From: Cristatella mucedo | Taxonomy: Eukaryota > Bryozoa > Phylactolaemata > Cristatellidae | Assembly: GCA_009760855.2 (NCBI GenBank) | Contig: WPIO01000017.1 | Coordinates: 3,216,501 to 3,276,500 of the forward strand | DNA: 60,000 nt | Direction: 5' to 3' | Shown: one piece after another, positions 1 to 32,201 of the stretch | How the letters are laid out: each line of letters begins with the position of its first letter | Position numbering within the stretch: the stretch's first letter is position 1 | Translations under genes and position numbers: made by a program | Notes under the pieces: model-generated | What the model saw: the letters and a program-made list of their open reading frames with translations, nothing else | Databases searched by the model: none | What the model was told of the DNA's origin: nothing

Positions 1-734
1 ATGGTCAGCTCTCACCTCAACCTGGTCTCTTTGCTAATATCTATATATCAGAGGATGGTTTTGCTTCTCACGAGCAATCAGTTGTGACACATCTTGTTCA
101 TCTTGAATTCAATTGACACGGCTCTCATACCTCATGCAGCTCCATTCTAACACGTTGTTTGCCGATATTCACGATGTGCGGCCACCAAACTGTAGTCCTT
201 TTGGCCTCAGACACAGCTCGAATAGTAGGTAGTAATCCTTGCATGTGCACGACTGATACAGGCAGAACTAGCTCCTCGAAGCATATCTAACGAGTTGTAG
301 CACCGATATACGAATGTACATGTTGACAAGCCCCGGGCATGACTACAATAGAAAATGCTACCATCTTAATATAATAAGTGTAACTTAATAGCAAAATTAC
401 CAAGAAAAAAATTCAATGTCCCTAATGTTGACCGGTTCCATCACATCTACTCAGCACCAGCCATATAGCACATAGCACAACTCACCAGTTCGAGGCCTAA
501 AGTGCAACTGACTAACAATCCCTTCAAATGACTTCTTATACAGTGAAACAATCGCCTGAAACATAGCTGGTTCGTAATGCTTGCAATTTAGGAACTAATT
601 GCAATCTGCCAAATGTTGTCTCCAGATGTGTCGAAGTGGGCTGAAATAGGAAGTCACTTGAAATGAAGCTCTCTTGTCCATATCATTACTCAGGCACAAG
701 TGCTTTCACGATTGATCCTATTCCCACTTATAGC
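1..734. other. no gene recognised
   Basis: AT-moderate unique-looking sequence. No UPB1 exon was found although the missing N-terminal exons should lie upstream of 6510. Probably UPB1 intron. Confidence 0.5.
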
Positions 735-975
735 AGTGTACCCCAGCAGTGAATCGTCCATTGTGTGCTTATGCTTACTGGCACTGTGCCTGGTGCCACT
801 GACCATACTTGCATGCTGACCCTGTGCATGTCGCCTCGAACCATGTTATGCTTGCTGTCATTGAGCATGCTACCACTAACCATTTGATTATGCGTTTCCT
901 TTGCAGTAAATGTAAAGTGCCTAGAAAGAGATTCAGTTCTCTGGGGCGCTGTAGCAAATGTATTATTACTTATTA
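735..975 (+). mobile_element. LINE-B 3' UTR tail
   Basis: This is the end of a second CR1/L2-like family. It has the GCTGACCCTGTGCATG and GCCACTGACCATACT-like 3' UTR repeats, then TGTAAAGTGCCTAGAAAGAG, ATTCAGTTCTCTGGGGCGCT and an ATTATTACTTATTA end. No coding part is kept. Confidence 0.75.
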
Positions 976-1394
976 GTGAGCGCGTGCCATTTAAATGTAT
1001 GTTTATTACTCCAAGACCGGGCCATATATGATAATTTTCTTCTAGTACGACTGCATGTGCACGGAACTATTCCACTTATCTCGGAATGATAACGTGATTA
1101 GCATGGTGCGCTGCGTCTGAGCAAGTCCAAATGGAGAAGCCCCAGGAATTCCCAGGAATTTCCCATGTTCTGGCACTTTCATTAACTTATGACCAGCAGT
1201 GTCACAAGGAGTAAGCAGGTGTTTCACTGGCAAGGTTTATATAAAAAGGGCGCAGCTTGACTTGCAATTTCCCCCAATTGCAATTTACATTCATTCCAAA
1301 AGTACACTCGACCTTGTAAGTAGATATGTAAAGCAGGGGCCTGTATAGGCCTACGATGAATGCTTAAAGAACAGTAGTCTGGATAGCAAATAGA

Positions 1395-2045
1395 AGTGAC
1401 CTTTAGTAAGACTACTGACGTCAGCTCCACAGTCAAGTCTGCTTACTTTCAGCTGCATAACATTGCTCAAGTAAGGGCTTGCTTAGACAAGGATACTACA
1501 TCCGAGGTAGTCCACCATTTATGACATCCCGTCTCGACTTCTTTAACTAACTGCTAGCTGGTCTACCGGCCTGTGCATTCTGGAGCTTACATTTGGTGCA
1601 AAACTCTGCAGCTAGGCTTGTCTGTCATGACCGTCAGCAGTTGCTGCATCACACCACTTCTCTCCGATCTACACTGGCTTCCAGTCAAGTAGCACATTAT
1701 CTTAAAGGTTCTGTCACTCACTTTTAGGTTCGTTCATTCTTTGGCTCCAGCCTGTTTAACTATTCAAAAACCCACCTGTTTAGGACAGCATTTAGTGGGT
1801 CCCAGTGATTCGTCCTTCATGTGCTTATGCGTGCTGACACTGTGCATGCTGCCACTAACCACATTTGTATGCTGACCCTGTGCATGCCACCACTAACCAT
1901 GTTATTCATTTTGTTTGTTTATCAAGCATGATATTACTCACCATTCAATTGCATTTCCCTTTGCAGCAAATGTAAAGCGCCTAGAGAGAGATTGAGTTCT
2001 CTGAGAGCGCTTTATCAAGTGCATTATTGTTATTATTATTATTAG
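1395..2045 (+). mobile_element. LINE-B 3' fragment with internal deletion
   Basis: The plus strand reads an RT tail: SAYFQLHNIAQVRACLDKDT, later [27 protein letters not shown] and KVLSLTFRFVHSLAPACL. It then skips the LWNSLP part and continues with the 3' UTR, ending in the CTAGAGAGAGATTGAGTTCT stem region and (TTA)n at 2025-2045. Confidence 0.8.
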
Positions 2046-2535
2046 CCTGCCTATCGAATCTATTCCTCACCAGGCTAGACATCGTACCTCCCACTTTTCT
2101 CAATCAAATCGCTTAGCTTCACCTCATATGAACCTTGAATCCTTTGGAGATCGTACCTTTAGTTCACAAGCTCCCAAAGCCTGGAACTTTCTCCCGACTG
2201 ACGTCACGACATCCTCTCACTGGTCGACATTTAAAAAGAACTTGAAAACACATTTATTTACCACATTTAGTGAGTCCACGTGATTCGTCCTTTGTGTGGT
2301 AATGTATGCTCACACTGTGCCTGTTGCTACTAACCATATCTACATGTTAACCCCCCCCCCCCCCCCGTGCATGTCATATCTAACAACATTATGCTTGATT
2401 ACATTGTAAATGTTACCACTTATCAGTTGGTCATGCTTTCATTGCAGCATCTGCATAAAGTTCCTTGAAAGAGTTTAAGTTCTCTGATGGTGCTATGCAA
2501 ACGTATTATTATTATTATTATTATTATTATTAAAT
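2046..2535 (+). mobile_element. LINE-B 3' fragment, tandem to the previous copy
   Basis: This starts in the RT tail (the counterpart of [20 protein letters not shown]) and runs through the 3' UTR, a C16 tract at 2351-2366, and the tail AGAGTTTAAGTTCTCTGATG to (TTA)n at 2505-2535. It is 5'-truncated and directly abuts the (TTA)n of the copy at 1395-2045. Confidence 0.78.
2351..2366 (+). repeat. C16 homopolymer
   Basis: Sixteen consecutive C inside a LINE-B 3' UTR. Assembly length may be unreliable here. Confidence 0.95.
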
Positions 2536-2959
2536 ATGGTGAACCTGATGTGTGGCTTTTTTAAGGCATTTTGTATGTCACAACAACTTTTTCTATGTCA
2601 CAATAATAATAGTAGTAATAAGTCATGTATACAGCAACCTAGGAAAAAACTTCCACCTTGGCACTTTTCACAAGCTGTATAGGAAGAGTGTCAGTTGCTT
2701 AGTGTTGTCGTCCACAGCACAGTATCAGCATGGACCAGCACTTGGATACAATTTTTAAAGAATGCAGCTATTGCTTCGTGGAGGTGGTGTGCTGTTAGCT
2801 TCTTTTAATTTCATTTTATATAAGCCTATAGCCTGAAATGAACCCAAACATGACTGATGAGTCACTATGTCCTGAATTCCAGTCCGTCATCTACCAATAC
2901 TGAATGGTTCTTTGCAAGCAATGTGAAAGCTGCTAAGTCTCAAGTGCTTTTAAATGAGG

Positions 2960-3478
2960 CTGTTAAACAGACGACTTTTTGTCTCATAAATTAAATCGCA
3001 ACGGTTTAGGTCCTATCTCAATGACAGATTCCAAAGCAATGATATCAATGTACTGGGATACCCCAGGGCTCTGTACTTGGTTCATTTATTTCCACAATAT
3101 TTGTTCTCCTTCTTGCCGATTTAGTCGCCAACAACAATCTAGGCTTTCATTTTTATGCAAATGACACTCAGCTGTACCTGTGCTTTGATCTCGATATAGT
3201 GGATCTCGCATACTCTTAACTTCCTTGCTGCATGTATTGCCGACATCAGCACTAAGAGGGCAATGCAGTTTGTCAAATTGAAGGACAATACAACCAACTT
3301 GCTAGTGATAGGAAAACTAAGTGTTACCTTTAATGATACTTGTAAGCTTTTTCATGCTTGATACCGTGCACGGCACTAGCCTGTGGGGGCTGATTCTCTT
3401 GCAGCTAGTTGTAAAGCATATTGATGAGATTGTGTTCTCTTAAGGTGGTGCTATTCAGAGACTTATTATTATTTTTTT
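2960..3478 (+). mobile_element. LINE-B RT core fragment plus tail
   Basis: Plus-strand RT motifs in shifting frames: SYLNDRFQSNDINVLGYP, then NNNLGFHFYANDTQLYLCFD (the YADDTQLY box with Asp replaced by Asn), then ACIADIS-like and LLVIGKLSVTF. The end is a decayed LINE-B tail and TTATTATT at 3465-3478. The middle of the element is missing. Confidence 0.75.
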
Positions 3479-4314
3479 TGGTCATAAGCCAGGGGCGTTA
3501 GTGATCGTGGAGCCCTGCCACTGCTGTTTTCACCCAAAGCTGGCACCAGTCGATCGACACTGTAGCCAACAGTTAAGAGTTTCGGAATGTAGACAGTGCA
3601 AGTCCTAACAGCCGTCCAGCGAGTATTATAGGAGAAGCTAGAAGTGCCAACAGCCTAGGTATTAAAGCTCGATGGGAGATCGCAGGATGATAACCACGGC
3701 ATCTTCGGGTTATCTGTACCACTAAGAAGCAGCACCAGTACAGGTTAATTACCTAAAATCAAATAGCAAAAGTTTAAAATCAATGAATATCCTTAATGTG
3801 AGCTAGGGCTACCAGAAGGTGTTGTTGAATAGTGCAAGTTTTATGGACCGATCAGAACTCGAGTTCTACACGGGCAGTGGCACATTGTGTCTGGGCTACC
3901 ATCTGGGTTACCTCTGGTAACAATATTAAATTGTAAGACACTTACAGTACTGTTCTTGTTGGTTAAATATATTTTTATAATTTGATCCTTTTCAACATGC
4001 TAGCTCTCACATTTTTTTACTTATGTTAATAATAATAATAACAATAATGCATTTGAATTGCCCATTCAGAGAGCCAAATGTTTTTATAGGCAATTCATGT
4101 ATGCTTGCTTGTGTGTACAGATATGGCAACTAGCTGATTGCTTGAATTGTTTATCGTTATCCTATTCTGTCTGTAGAGGGCTGCCATACATGGACGAATC
4201 GCGAAAATTATTCAAGTTGCATCACTTTGCGGATGCAACATCATCTGCATGCAGGAGACATGGAGTATGTAGTCCTATCTACTGCTAGCTCTAGTTTTGC
4301 ATTTTATATGTAAT
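3479..4314. other. no gene recognised (UPB1 intron)
   Basis: Nothing coding was seen. A short AATAATAATAATAACAATAA run at about 4025-4048 may be an isolated reversed retroelement tail. Confidence 0.5.
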
Positions 4315-4480
4315 CGTTAGATATCATTGGGTGCATGTGTTGTCCTGTTGATTTTTTTAAATAAGAATGCAAAGCCATACTAACAATTCGATCTAGCTTT
4401 CTTTTCAACAAATGTAAAGCACCTAGAAAGAGATTACGATATCTGAGAGCACTGTACAGATGTATTGTTGTAGTTATTTT
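4315..4480 (+). mobile_element. LINE-B 3' tail
   Basis: A tail only: TTCAACAAATGTAAAGCACC, then TAGAAAGAGATTACGATATC and GAGAGCACTGTACAGATGTA followed by degenerate TTGTTG/TTATT. Confidence 0.6.
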
Positions 4481-4689
4481 TACCCAGGTAGCTAGAACTG
4501 CACGCTGCTCAGATGTGTAAATTGTATGTAGCAACCGATTCAGCTCCAACATCTAACTGCCTGCCAATCGTAAGTAGTATCCCAGCCATGATCAATTTGT
4601 AGTTCAGTTTAAAATATACAAGTTAATACTGATTGGCAAAGGTGACTAGGCAATGTGAGCAAATATTGTACAGGTTTGTCAGTTCTGGT

Positions 4690-4846
4690 TTGGTAGGCTT
4701 GACGTAGCAATTGCGTCAGTGAACCACTTCCGACCTTCTTTGGCTCCTTTTTAAGTAGCGCATCGACACCGAGGTCTTTTTGCATACTTTAAAGTTCTTC
4801 CATTCACCGGCTCCGTCTTACTTATTTGAAATACTTACTACTCGCT
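4690..4846 (+). mobile_element. LINE-B RT-tail fragment
   Basis: A decayed [32 protein letters not shown] region (TTCGGACC-like start, then GCGCATCGACACCGAGGTCT and a CATTCACCGGCTCCG stretch). It is followed immediately by SINE-2. Confidence 0.5.
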
Positions 4847-5006
4847 GCTTTGGCTCAGCGGTCAAAGTGCTCAGTTCGACCAAGATCCAGGTGAGTTTAT
4901 TTGGTGACCGAGGTCGTATGCTGGAGCCCCGTGGCACTTGTGTGAAGTGCCTGAATAGAAAATAAGTTCTCTTAGGGTGCTATTCAAATGAATTACATAT
5001 TTACGT
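4847..5006 (+). mobile_element. SINE-2 (tRNA head with LINE-B tail)
   Basis: The head has an A-box-like TGGCTCAGCGGTCAAAGTGC and a B-box-like TGCTGGAGCCCC. The 3' part AAGTGCCTGAATAGAAAATA then AGTTCTCTTAGGGTGCTATT matches the LINE-B end. Confidence 0.75.
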
Positions 5007-5019
5007 ATTTGTATTTTTA

Positions 5020-5555
5020 TGAACACATCCGGGCTTCCTTTGCAACTCATGCCTCAATAACTCAGGTCATTGAGCTGTGGCTTTAACCAGCCCCAAATCC
5101 TTTTGAGACCGAGCTTCTAGTTCATGTGCACCTAGAGCCTGGAGCTCTGTAAAACAATATTAGCTGATTTAACAACCCCATATGTATTACAGCAGAAGAG
5201 CCTTAACAGCTATCACCACCGTTTGCAGTTGGCAATAAAGGATCGCCCACTTCGGGATTCGAACCCACGACCTCGGTTATAATGAGCAAGCACTGTACCT
5301 CCTGGACCAGTGTGGCCCTATCAATACGGATGGACACCACGCCATTCCTGGCTTGGTCGACATTGAAGGCAAAGCCAAAAACCTACCTGTTCCGAATAGC
5401 ATTTGTTTGAATTGCCCCTGTGAATCGTCCGTTATGAGCACAAGTGCACTGAAATTGTGCATGATGTTATCAATAATTGGTTGATATGCTTCCTTCTCAT
5501 CCTATGCATCGACGACTTTTAGACCTCTAAGGTGCTATGGAGATGAAATATTATC
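5020..5555 (+). mobile_element. LINE-B 3' fragment interrupted by SINE-1
   Basis: An RT-tail part at 5020-5160 (ending near GAGCCTGGAGCTCTG, the PxAWxSL motif) resumes at 5325 with GACATTGAAGGCAAAGCCAA and the 3' UTR to about 5555. The interruption is a minus-strand SINE-1. Confidence 0.65.
5161..5320 (-). mobile_element. SINE-1 inserted into a LINE-B
   Basis: The reverse copy has its 3' end at the left (TAGCTGATTTAACAACC), then AGAAGAGCCTTAACAGCTAT, a B box (GGGATTCGAACCCACGACCT) and a head ending near CTGGACCAGTGTGGCCC. A possible short target duplication is caata on each side (5155-5159 and 5322-5326). Confidence 0.75.
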
Positions 5556-5939
5556 ATTATCTCCGTTTAGATAAATTAAAGCAGTAATACATTTGTGCCT
5601 CATATTGTGCATTCATTGCACTCCCACTAAAAGGTCCGCCTAATGAAATGTTTATGTACATCCATTGGGTTATGCATGCTGACGGAAGTGTTCTATGTCT
5701 AATCACAAGTTAAAAAATTCCGTCATGTTGATTCAGTTCGTCAGATTGTCATTTTCAAGTAACTGATCAGTGTGCTATCAGCCAGTCAAGTTTTAAATAG
5801 TGCTGCTTCTGTGCTCACACTTTGTCAGCTGTCGTGGCAATAGTTTGTGAGGATGTTTATTCCATATTTTTGTGCAGAAAAGATTACTTAAGAGTAATGT
5901 AAACGTCAGCTTATTGCACAGCCTCATTTGTGTAGTGAC

Positions 5940-6062
5940 AGAAGAGCTTAGCTGCTATCGCTTGCAGTTGAAATGGTCAATAAAGAATTGCTTGTTGAAA
6001 GACTGAGTCCCATGCCCTGTGTCATTAAGTTCTAGAACCTTACCTCTTTACTAAGCCTCAAG
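5940..6062 (-). mobile_element. SINE-1, decayed
   Basis: GAAGAGCTTAGCTGCTATCG, then TGCAGTTGAAATGGTCAATA and a broken B-box region, in the order of reverse SINE-1 copies. Strongly diverged. Confidence 0.5.
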
Positions 6063-6509
6063 GGTGTCTTAACTGATGTAGGAGAACAAGCTTATATAAT
6101 TCTTTGCATTAACATCATAAGAGAACTTGATCTATATTCAGGTACTGCACATAGCAATTGGAATTGGCAGCAAAAAACTCGTGGAATAGAGCGATAGATT
6201 AGTTTGTAAGCTGCTGAAAAAGAGACAGCATTGTCGCGTGAGCACCCTAGATGTGAGACCCTTAGACTTGGATCTACTCAGCAAAAGACGGCCGTCACCA
6301 AGCCATAGACCTTGGACAAATATAGGCAACATCCCAGCTGTTGCCTTATGGTTCCATTAGCTCACACTGTTCATATGGCACAGGCCCGTTCAATGTGGTC
6401 GCTTAGCTGCTTTCGTCTTTTTGAAACGTACATAGCAGATAGTGCAAGTGATTAGTGGCAGCATGCTTTCACACGGTTGATACCACGACAGCAGTGCATT
6501 CTTTTGTAG
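6063..6509. other. UPB1 intron 3' end
   Basis: No further exon seen. A pyrimidine-rich acceptor tract precedes 6510. Confidence 0.5.
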
Positions 6510-27347
<20,838 letters not shown>

Positions 27348-27409
27348 GTTGCTGTCGGAGAAGGCAGCAGAGGTATTTCTCAGCTTTCAACTTGTCCATT
27401 TTTACGGAA

Positions 27410-27438
27410 AGAAGAAGAAGAAAGAAGAAGAAGAAGCC
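27410..27438 (+). repeat. (GAA)n stretch just after UPB1
   Basis: AAGAAGAAGAAAGAAGAAGA-type repeat 63 bases after the UPB1 stop, probably in its 3' UTR. Confidence 0.85.
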
Positions 27439-28444
27439 GCTGGATTCAGCTACCAGTTTCCTACTGCCGACTCCCTCTCATGCCTCCTACTCTCCTGCAG
27501 TAGAACCGCTGCCTATATGCATAAACCTCTGCATACGTGCTTTCTCAGAACGGACGAAGTCTCACTATCGCTGATGCCTTTACTCATATTGCTTATGCAC
27601 AGATTTGGACGATTGTGCATTTAGTTTTATTAGGATTATGCGTCCTAGAAGTCGTTGGTGGGTAAATAGTGGGTTGCAGGACTGTAACTTAGACGTTATT
27701 ACAAATGCTAAAACAATACATTGTCTGTGCGAATTGTAGCTCTATTACTTATTTTAGAGATTCAGAATTATGGAAAAGGCCCGATAGTTTCAACTTTGAA
27801 TCTTTTGAGGTCTGTCTCTTCAGGAATATACGAGTCCTCTATAGAGAGTAGCTAGATGGCCAGTGGCGTAGCGGTCATTTAGCGAAGATCCGATTCCGAG
27901 ACGAACCTCTTGCGAGGATGTGCTTGGGGGAGGGCGAAAGTTTCCTTAGAAATTTGCGTCTCCAAAGATCCTTCAAAAATAGTGTTAAATATGATTTGCA
28001 GGCTGCGAAGCTGGTGTGACCTGGGTAGAGCAAGTCGCGAAAGAATATGCTACTTTCGGGCTTGCTTTGGCCAGGGTTCTAACCGTGGCGAGTCGCTCAA
28101 GGATAAGTGACTAGCTGGCTTGGTGTGTGCAGCGTACTAATCGCGGCTAGGCACGCAAAGATCTCAGCAATCAGCCACGCCGTTTCTGGTTGCACTAGAC
28201 CGACATCATACTTGGAGCCAAACAAGTAGCAACTTTTTTTTTAGCAAGCTGCAAGGCCTATCATTATATGTTCGCAACCACCAAATGCAGACACCCACCG
28301 ATATCGACACAGTTGTGATCATATTTGAATGGCAGTTGTTATATCAATACGTTTTGACTTGAATTATAAAGTCTGTTCTCCATGCAGAAAATATAAAACA
28401 AAACTCCATCCACCTGCAATCAGATCAAAACGGTGTATCTAATA

Positions 28445-28640
28445 TAATAATGATAATGATAATGCACTTGATAAAGCGCCCTCAGAGAACTCAATCTCTT
28501 TCTAGGCGCTTTAAATTTGTTGCGAAGTGAAATGCAATTGAATGGTGAGTAAAATCATGCTTGAAGAACAAACAGCACGAATAACATGGTAAGGGTTGAC
28601 ATGCACAGGGTCGGCATGCAAATGTGGTACCCACCAGCTG
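28445..28640 (-). mobile_element. LINE-B 3' tail, reverse
   Basis: AATAATGATAATGATAATGC, then TTGATAAAGCGCCCTCAGAG, AACTCAATCTCTTTCTAGGC and the reversed 3' UTR with ACATGCACAGGGTCGGCATG. It ends near 28640 before a hairpin. Confidence 0.8.
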
Positions 28641-28700
28641 CTTTAAAATAAGCTGTTGAAGTGTCGCTGTCAGAGGATCGACGGGGTCGACGTGTCGACA

Positions 28701-28736
28701 CGTGTTCAGCCACTCTCATAGCAGTGGCTGAACACG
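28701..28736. repeat. perfect hairpin, 14-base arms
   Basis: CGTGTTCAGCCACT at 28701-28714, an 8-base loop, then AGTGGCTGAACACG at 28723-28736. It lies between two LINE-B fragments of opposite orientation. Confidence 0.9.
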
Positions 28737-28849
28737 CCAAGGCAACGCCTTCTGCCCAGCATCCGCCGTCGTGGGTTTCTAAATTTTTTCGATGGAGGTG
28801 CACAATGTGGCCATCGAAAAAATGTTCGGCATTCTTATACATTAAGTGA

Positions 28850-28990
28850 CCTTACATTAGACGACCGCATCAACTCCACTGTCAAGTCTGCCTACTTTCA
28901 GCTACACAACATTGCTAAAATTCGGGCTTGTTTAGACAGTGACACAGCATCTAAATTGATTCATGCATTTGTGACATCCTGACTAAAAAA
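28850..28990 (+). mobile_element. LINE-B RT fragment
   Basis: The plus strand encodes VKSAYFQLHNIAKIRACLDS then DTASKLIHAFVTS, a good match to the same block at 1410 and 17490. It is 140 bases only, cut at both ends. Confidence 0.8.
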
Positions 28991-30002
28991 TTCATTGGTA
29001 GTGCTGCTGCGACCTATAGGCGAGCGTATATGCTCAGCGACTTTAAGGAACTCAGTGCACACAAGGAGGATGTGATGTAATGATTCTCCGTCGGAATCTT
29101 GACAAGATATCCAAGAACTAAGTGGGCGTTTAGCTGAAGTTCCGTAGTTCTGATGTTCTGAGTTCTGTACAGTCAGCTCAAAACCTTCAGCGGCTTCCGG
29201 TGTATTTCGGGCAGTACAACTTTGGCATGCTATATCGGCTAGATTGTGTTTGTCGAAATTTAACTCGCTGTTGATGGGATTCTAGTTACTAGGAACCTGC
29301 TATGTCAAAATCTATGGTAAGGCGGCATACAAGCCCAAGCCATGTGATAGTCACTCAGTTCTGAGCTGGGCTTCGAGCAAGGCAGTTGGGCTGTGTTCAG
29401 ATCGTCGAACTGTGAGTCACTGATGGTGGACATATGTGGCCCTCCGTGGCTGTCGTGTAGACCTTTCTACGCTAGCGATTGGGGTCTTGTTATCTGAAGG
29501 CTGTTTATTGCTCCCACGTTTCTCTACTATCGGCCGAATAAGTGCACGTGCTTCGAGGCTGCCTCAGCGGCTCGCTGTAGCCGTGCATCGAGGCGCCATC
29601 ATCGCCGGTATTTGTCACCAGTCAGCAAGGACTGGCACTGTTTTGAGTACTACTGTTCGTAGACTTCACTAAAAAGCCACAGCACTGCGCTTGTACAAAA
29701 TTCAGAATCGGAAGTGTTGGATTACTGCAAGGGACCATCAACCACCATTTTGTACTCGTCAACTTTCTTGTGAATTTCTTGGTTAGCACTGCACCTGAAA
29801 AATAGCTTTCCAATATTCGCTTGATTAAGGCGAGTATTAATACTGTTATTGAGTGCCATGAAGCTGAAGTTTCAGCTTTCCCTGCCATACTTTGGGATTC
29901 AGAAGTATATGCTACTGATCTTATGAAATAAAGAAGTAGTGCTAAATAGAACTCAAGCGGATTGCGAAGTAGTTTAGTGGTGAAGCTTCGCAAATTTCGA
30001 AG
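28991..30002. other. intergenic, nothing recognised
   Basis: Unique-looking, moderately CpG-rich around 29400-29650. Short frames on both strands lack signatures. Confidence 0.45.
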
Positions 30003-30773
30003 ATGGCTTTGTCTCTAATAGCACAAGAGACAGCATTCGTAGCTGAGTGGTATCCACAGGAAATTCTTCCTACCTTTTTAATAGAGTGCGCTCATTTTGA
30101 CACAGGCCGAGCTCAAAGTCCAGAGCAAAAGTTAGAAATATTCAAAGTATAGGCCCAGGCTAACCTGCACTCAGTTGAGAGTAATTCTAAGGCTACTATG
30201 AAGCTGTGGCTTGAGTACACTAAAGATGGCAGATACATTGAGCCTACCATTTCTAATCCATGCTCGAAGACTGCTGCTGTGCAGACTGTTGAGGTTAAGG
30301 AATACTGGCCTGACGCTGGACAAGCTAATTTACTAGTCTGCAGTCGTGCTCCTTATAGTGTTGGCGCTAAGAGTAATGTGAGTGTTGCCAACTCTCGTAA
30401 CGTGCCTAAAAAGGTCCCTTGTTTCTACGATAATGTGAAATACATCGATGTGGCAGAGTGTCGCATGTCGATGATTTACGACGATAGAGAGGACGGCTTG
30501 TCTATTTCTCGATTTCTACGTTTCTACGGCTTCTCTTCACGTTTTTGTCTACTCGGGAAAGTACATTATTTTACGTATAACAATGTCTTCGCGCCTGCTT
30601 TTTCAATGATTTCAATTCCAAATGAATCGATGATTCCACTCTGCAACTTGGTGAATGGAATGCCGCGATCGTCGTGCACATGCATGTCAGCCGACATCAT
30701 GCTGCTACGACGTTGCCACGATTGCCGAATCAGCATACCTGTGCACACCGAGCTAGCATCTGCGACTCGCTAG
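30003..30773 (+). pseudogene. unrecognised 257-codon reading frame with a single in-frame TAG
   Basis: From ATG at 30003 to TAG at 30771 the frame is open for 257 codons except for one TAG at 30150-30152 (codon 50). The part after the stop has its own ATG at 30198 and is 191 residues long. The N-terminal part reads MALSLIAQETAFVAEWYPQE and continues without low complexity. The C-terminal part has an aromatic block (SRFLRFYGFSSRFCLLGKVH) and several Cys and His. About a dozen stops would be expected by chance over this length. I do not recognise a family. It could be a recently broken host gene or retrocopy, or part of a transposon. Confidence 0.4.
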
Positions 30774-30904
30774 CCACGCCAGTCGATGCAACAGCTTCAT
30801 CGGCGTTTTTCTGGCCTCGGCACTCGGACTAGCAAAGTTACCAGCTCTGTTAGTGGCCTAAGGACTTCAGTGGGAAGCTTCCACTTCAACTTTCAACTTT
30901 AACA

Positions 30905-31120
30905 TGCCTGTAACGTAGCCAGCAGACCCTTATCCCATGCAACAAAGTAAAAGTGGTCAGGATAGCTGCAGTCAGAAGGGCAGTCGAGAACGTGAGTTAC
31001 CCAGAATTGGGAGCTCAGAAAGAATGGAAAAGAAGTCCCAGCAGTCGGCAGCAGAAGGAGGAGATAAGCTACCGATGATCGAGCAATGCAAGACTGCAAA
31101 CACAGATTGAACCGCCCACC
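30905..31120 (-). mobile_element. probable LINE-A tail fragment
   Basis: The minus strand resembles the LINE-A end region: a CCCATGCAACAAAGTAAAAG stretch, then GGGCAGTCGAGAACGTGAG and TCGGCAGCAGAAGGAG in the order seen in other reverse copies. It is strongly diverged. Confidence 0.45.
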
Positions 31121-31913
31121 ATTGGTGCGAGGGAGCATGATCAGCATCATATCAGACTAGCATTTTAATGAAGCCACCTCCATGAGTAAGACCAAATTTA
31201 GCCCCTTGGAAATGTCTCGGATAAGTATGGGGTATTAAACCTCTCGACACGTAAAAAGTATCGTAGCAAATTCGCCAGGCAACCAAAATTATGACTCTGC
31301 ACAGCCACAGGATGGTCTGTCGTCTGCTGCGATCGGCCATTCAAAGGCTTGAGAGGTCCATCTCGAGCTAACCCTCGAGGAGCCGGCTATCGGCAAGAAA
31401 ACCGAATGAATGTGCTTCAACAGATGTAAGCCAAGTCATGTGATGGTGGAGCTGGTGGGTTGAAAAGCTATCGTGCACGTAACTTATAGCCTCTACCGTT
31501 CGAAAAGCTACTCTAAAAAATATGTATTTAAGGTAGGAGTTCTGGGCAGCAGTGACAGAGCAATTTCGTGCTGCATCGAGCTGCAGAAGCATTCTAAACT
31601 TTTTCAACGTCAGTTTTCGTGCTTCGGGCAAGGTGCCTCCAAATCCACCACCGTACCACTGCACATTTGTTCGAACATGCCCAAACGCTATATACAGACA
31701 CACACAAACACAGCTTAGCCCTTTTATCAGATGGAGTGGGTAGAGATTGTACCTACTCCAGAGCTGACTAGCATCTGAGAATTCAGTCAGAGCAAGCCAA
31801 GACGCCTCAGCAGGCCAAGAGTAATGGCGAATTTATTGTCAGTGCATCTCGTAACATGTGAGTCGGAGTGTCTAATCTTTTTGTCCACGGCGTCGGCAGC
31901 CACACTGCAGCTG

Positions 31914-32201
31914 CTACGAGTGCTGCTCTGTGGCCGTGGCATCGGCGAACGGATCGTCAGGATTTCGAAGTCGTATGAAGTCGACAACGCTGGTATGTGG
32001 CCGGACGAACGGAGCATGTGGCCGTGAGGCGGCGGCCACGTAGTCCTGTGTCTCGCCAGCGCTCAGTAGAGCCTTCTCCCGTTCCTCCTTGGTCAGCGGC
32101 GCACTACAAGGCCTCTCTTTCGGCAGAGGAGCAACGCGCGCAAGACGAGGGTCTGCTGCCGCCATGCTCACGTCCGCTTTGTGGCGAAGCTCGATCAGCA
32201 T
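31914..32201 (-). other. CpG-rich open frame, possible terminal exon
   Basis: An open frame of 95 codons follows ttccgttcag and ends in TAG. It includes ERPCSAPLTKEEREKALLSA and RPHTSVVDFIRLRNPDDPFA. The segment is GC- and CpG-rich compared with its flanks, and the plus strand is also partly open, which lowers confidence. It cannot be joined in phase to the segment at 32726-32936. No family recognised. Confidence 0.25.

Noticed and set aside
31473-31718. Possible exon (CIELQKHSKLFQRQFSCFG)
   Set aside because: Both strands are open, splice borders are weak and no partner exon or family was found.
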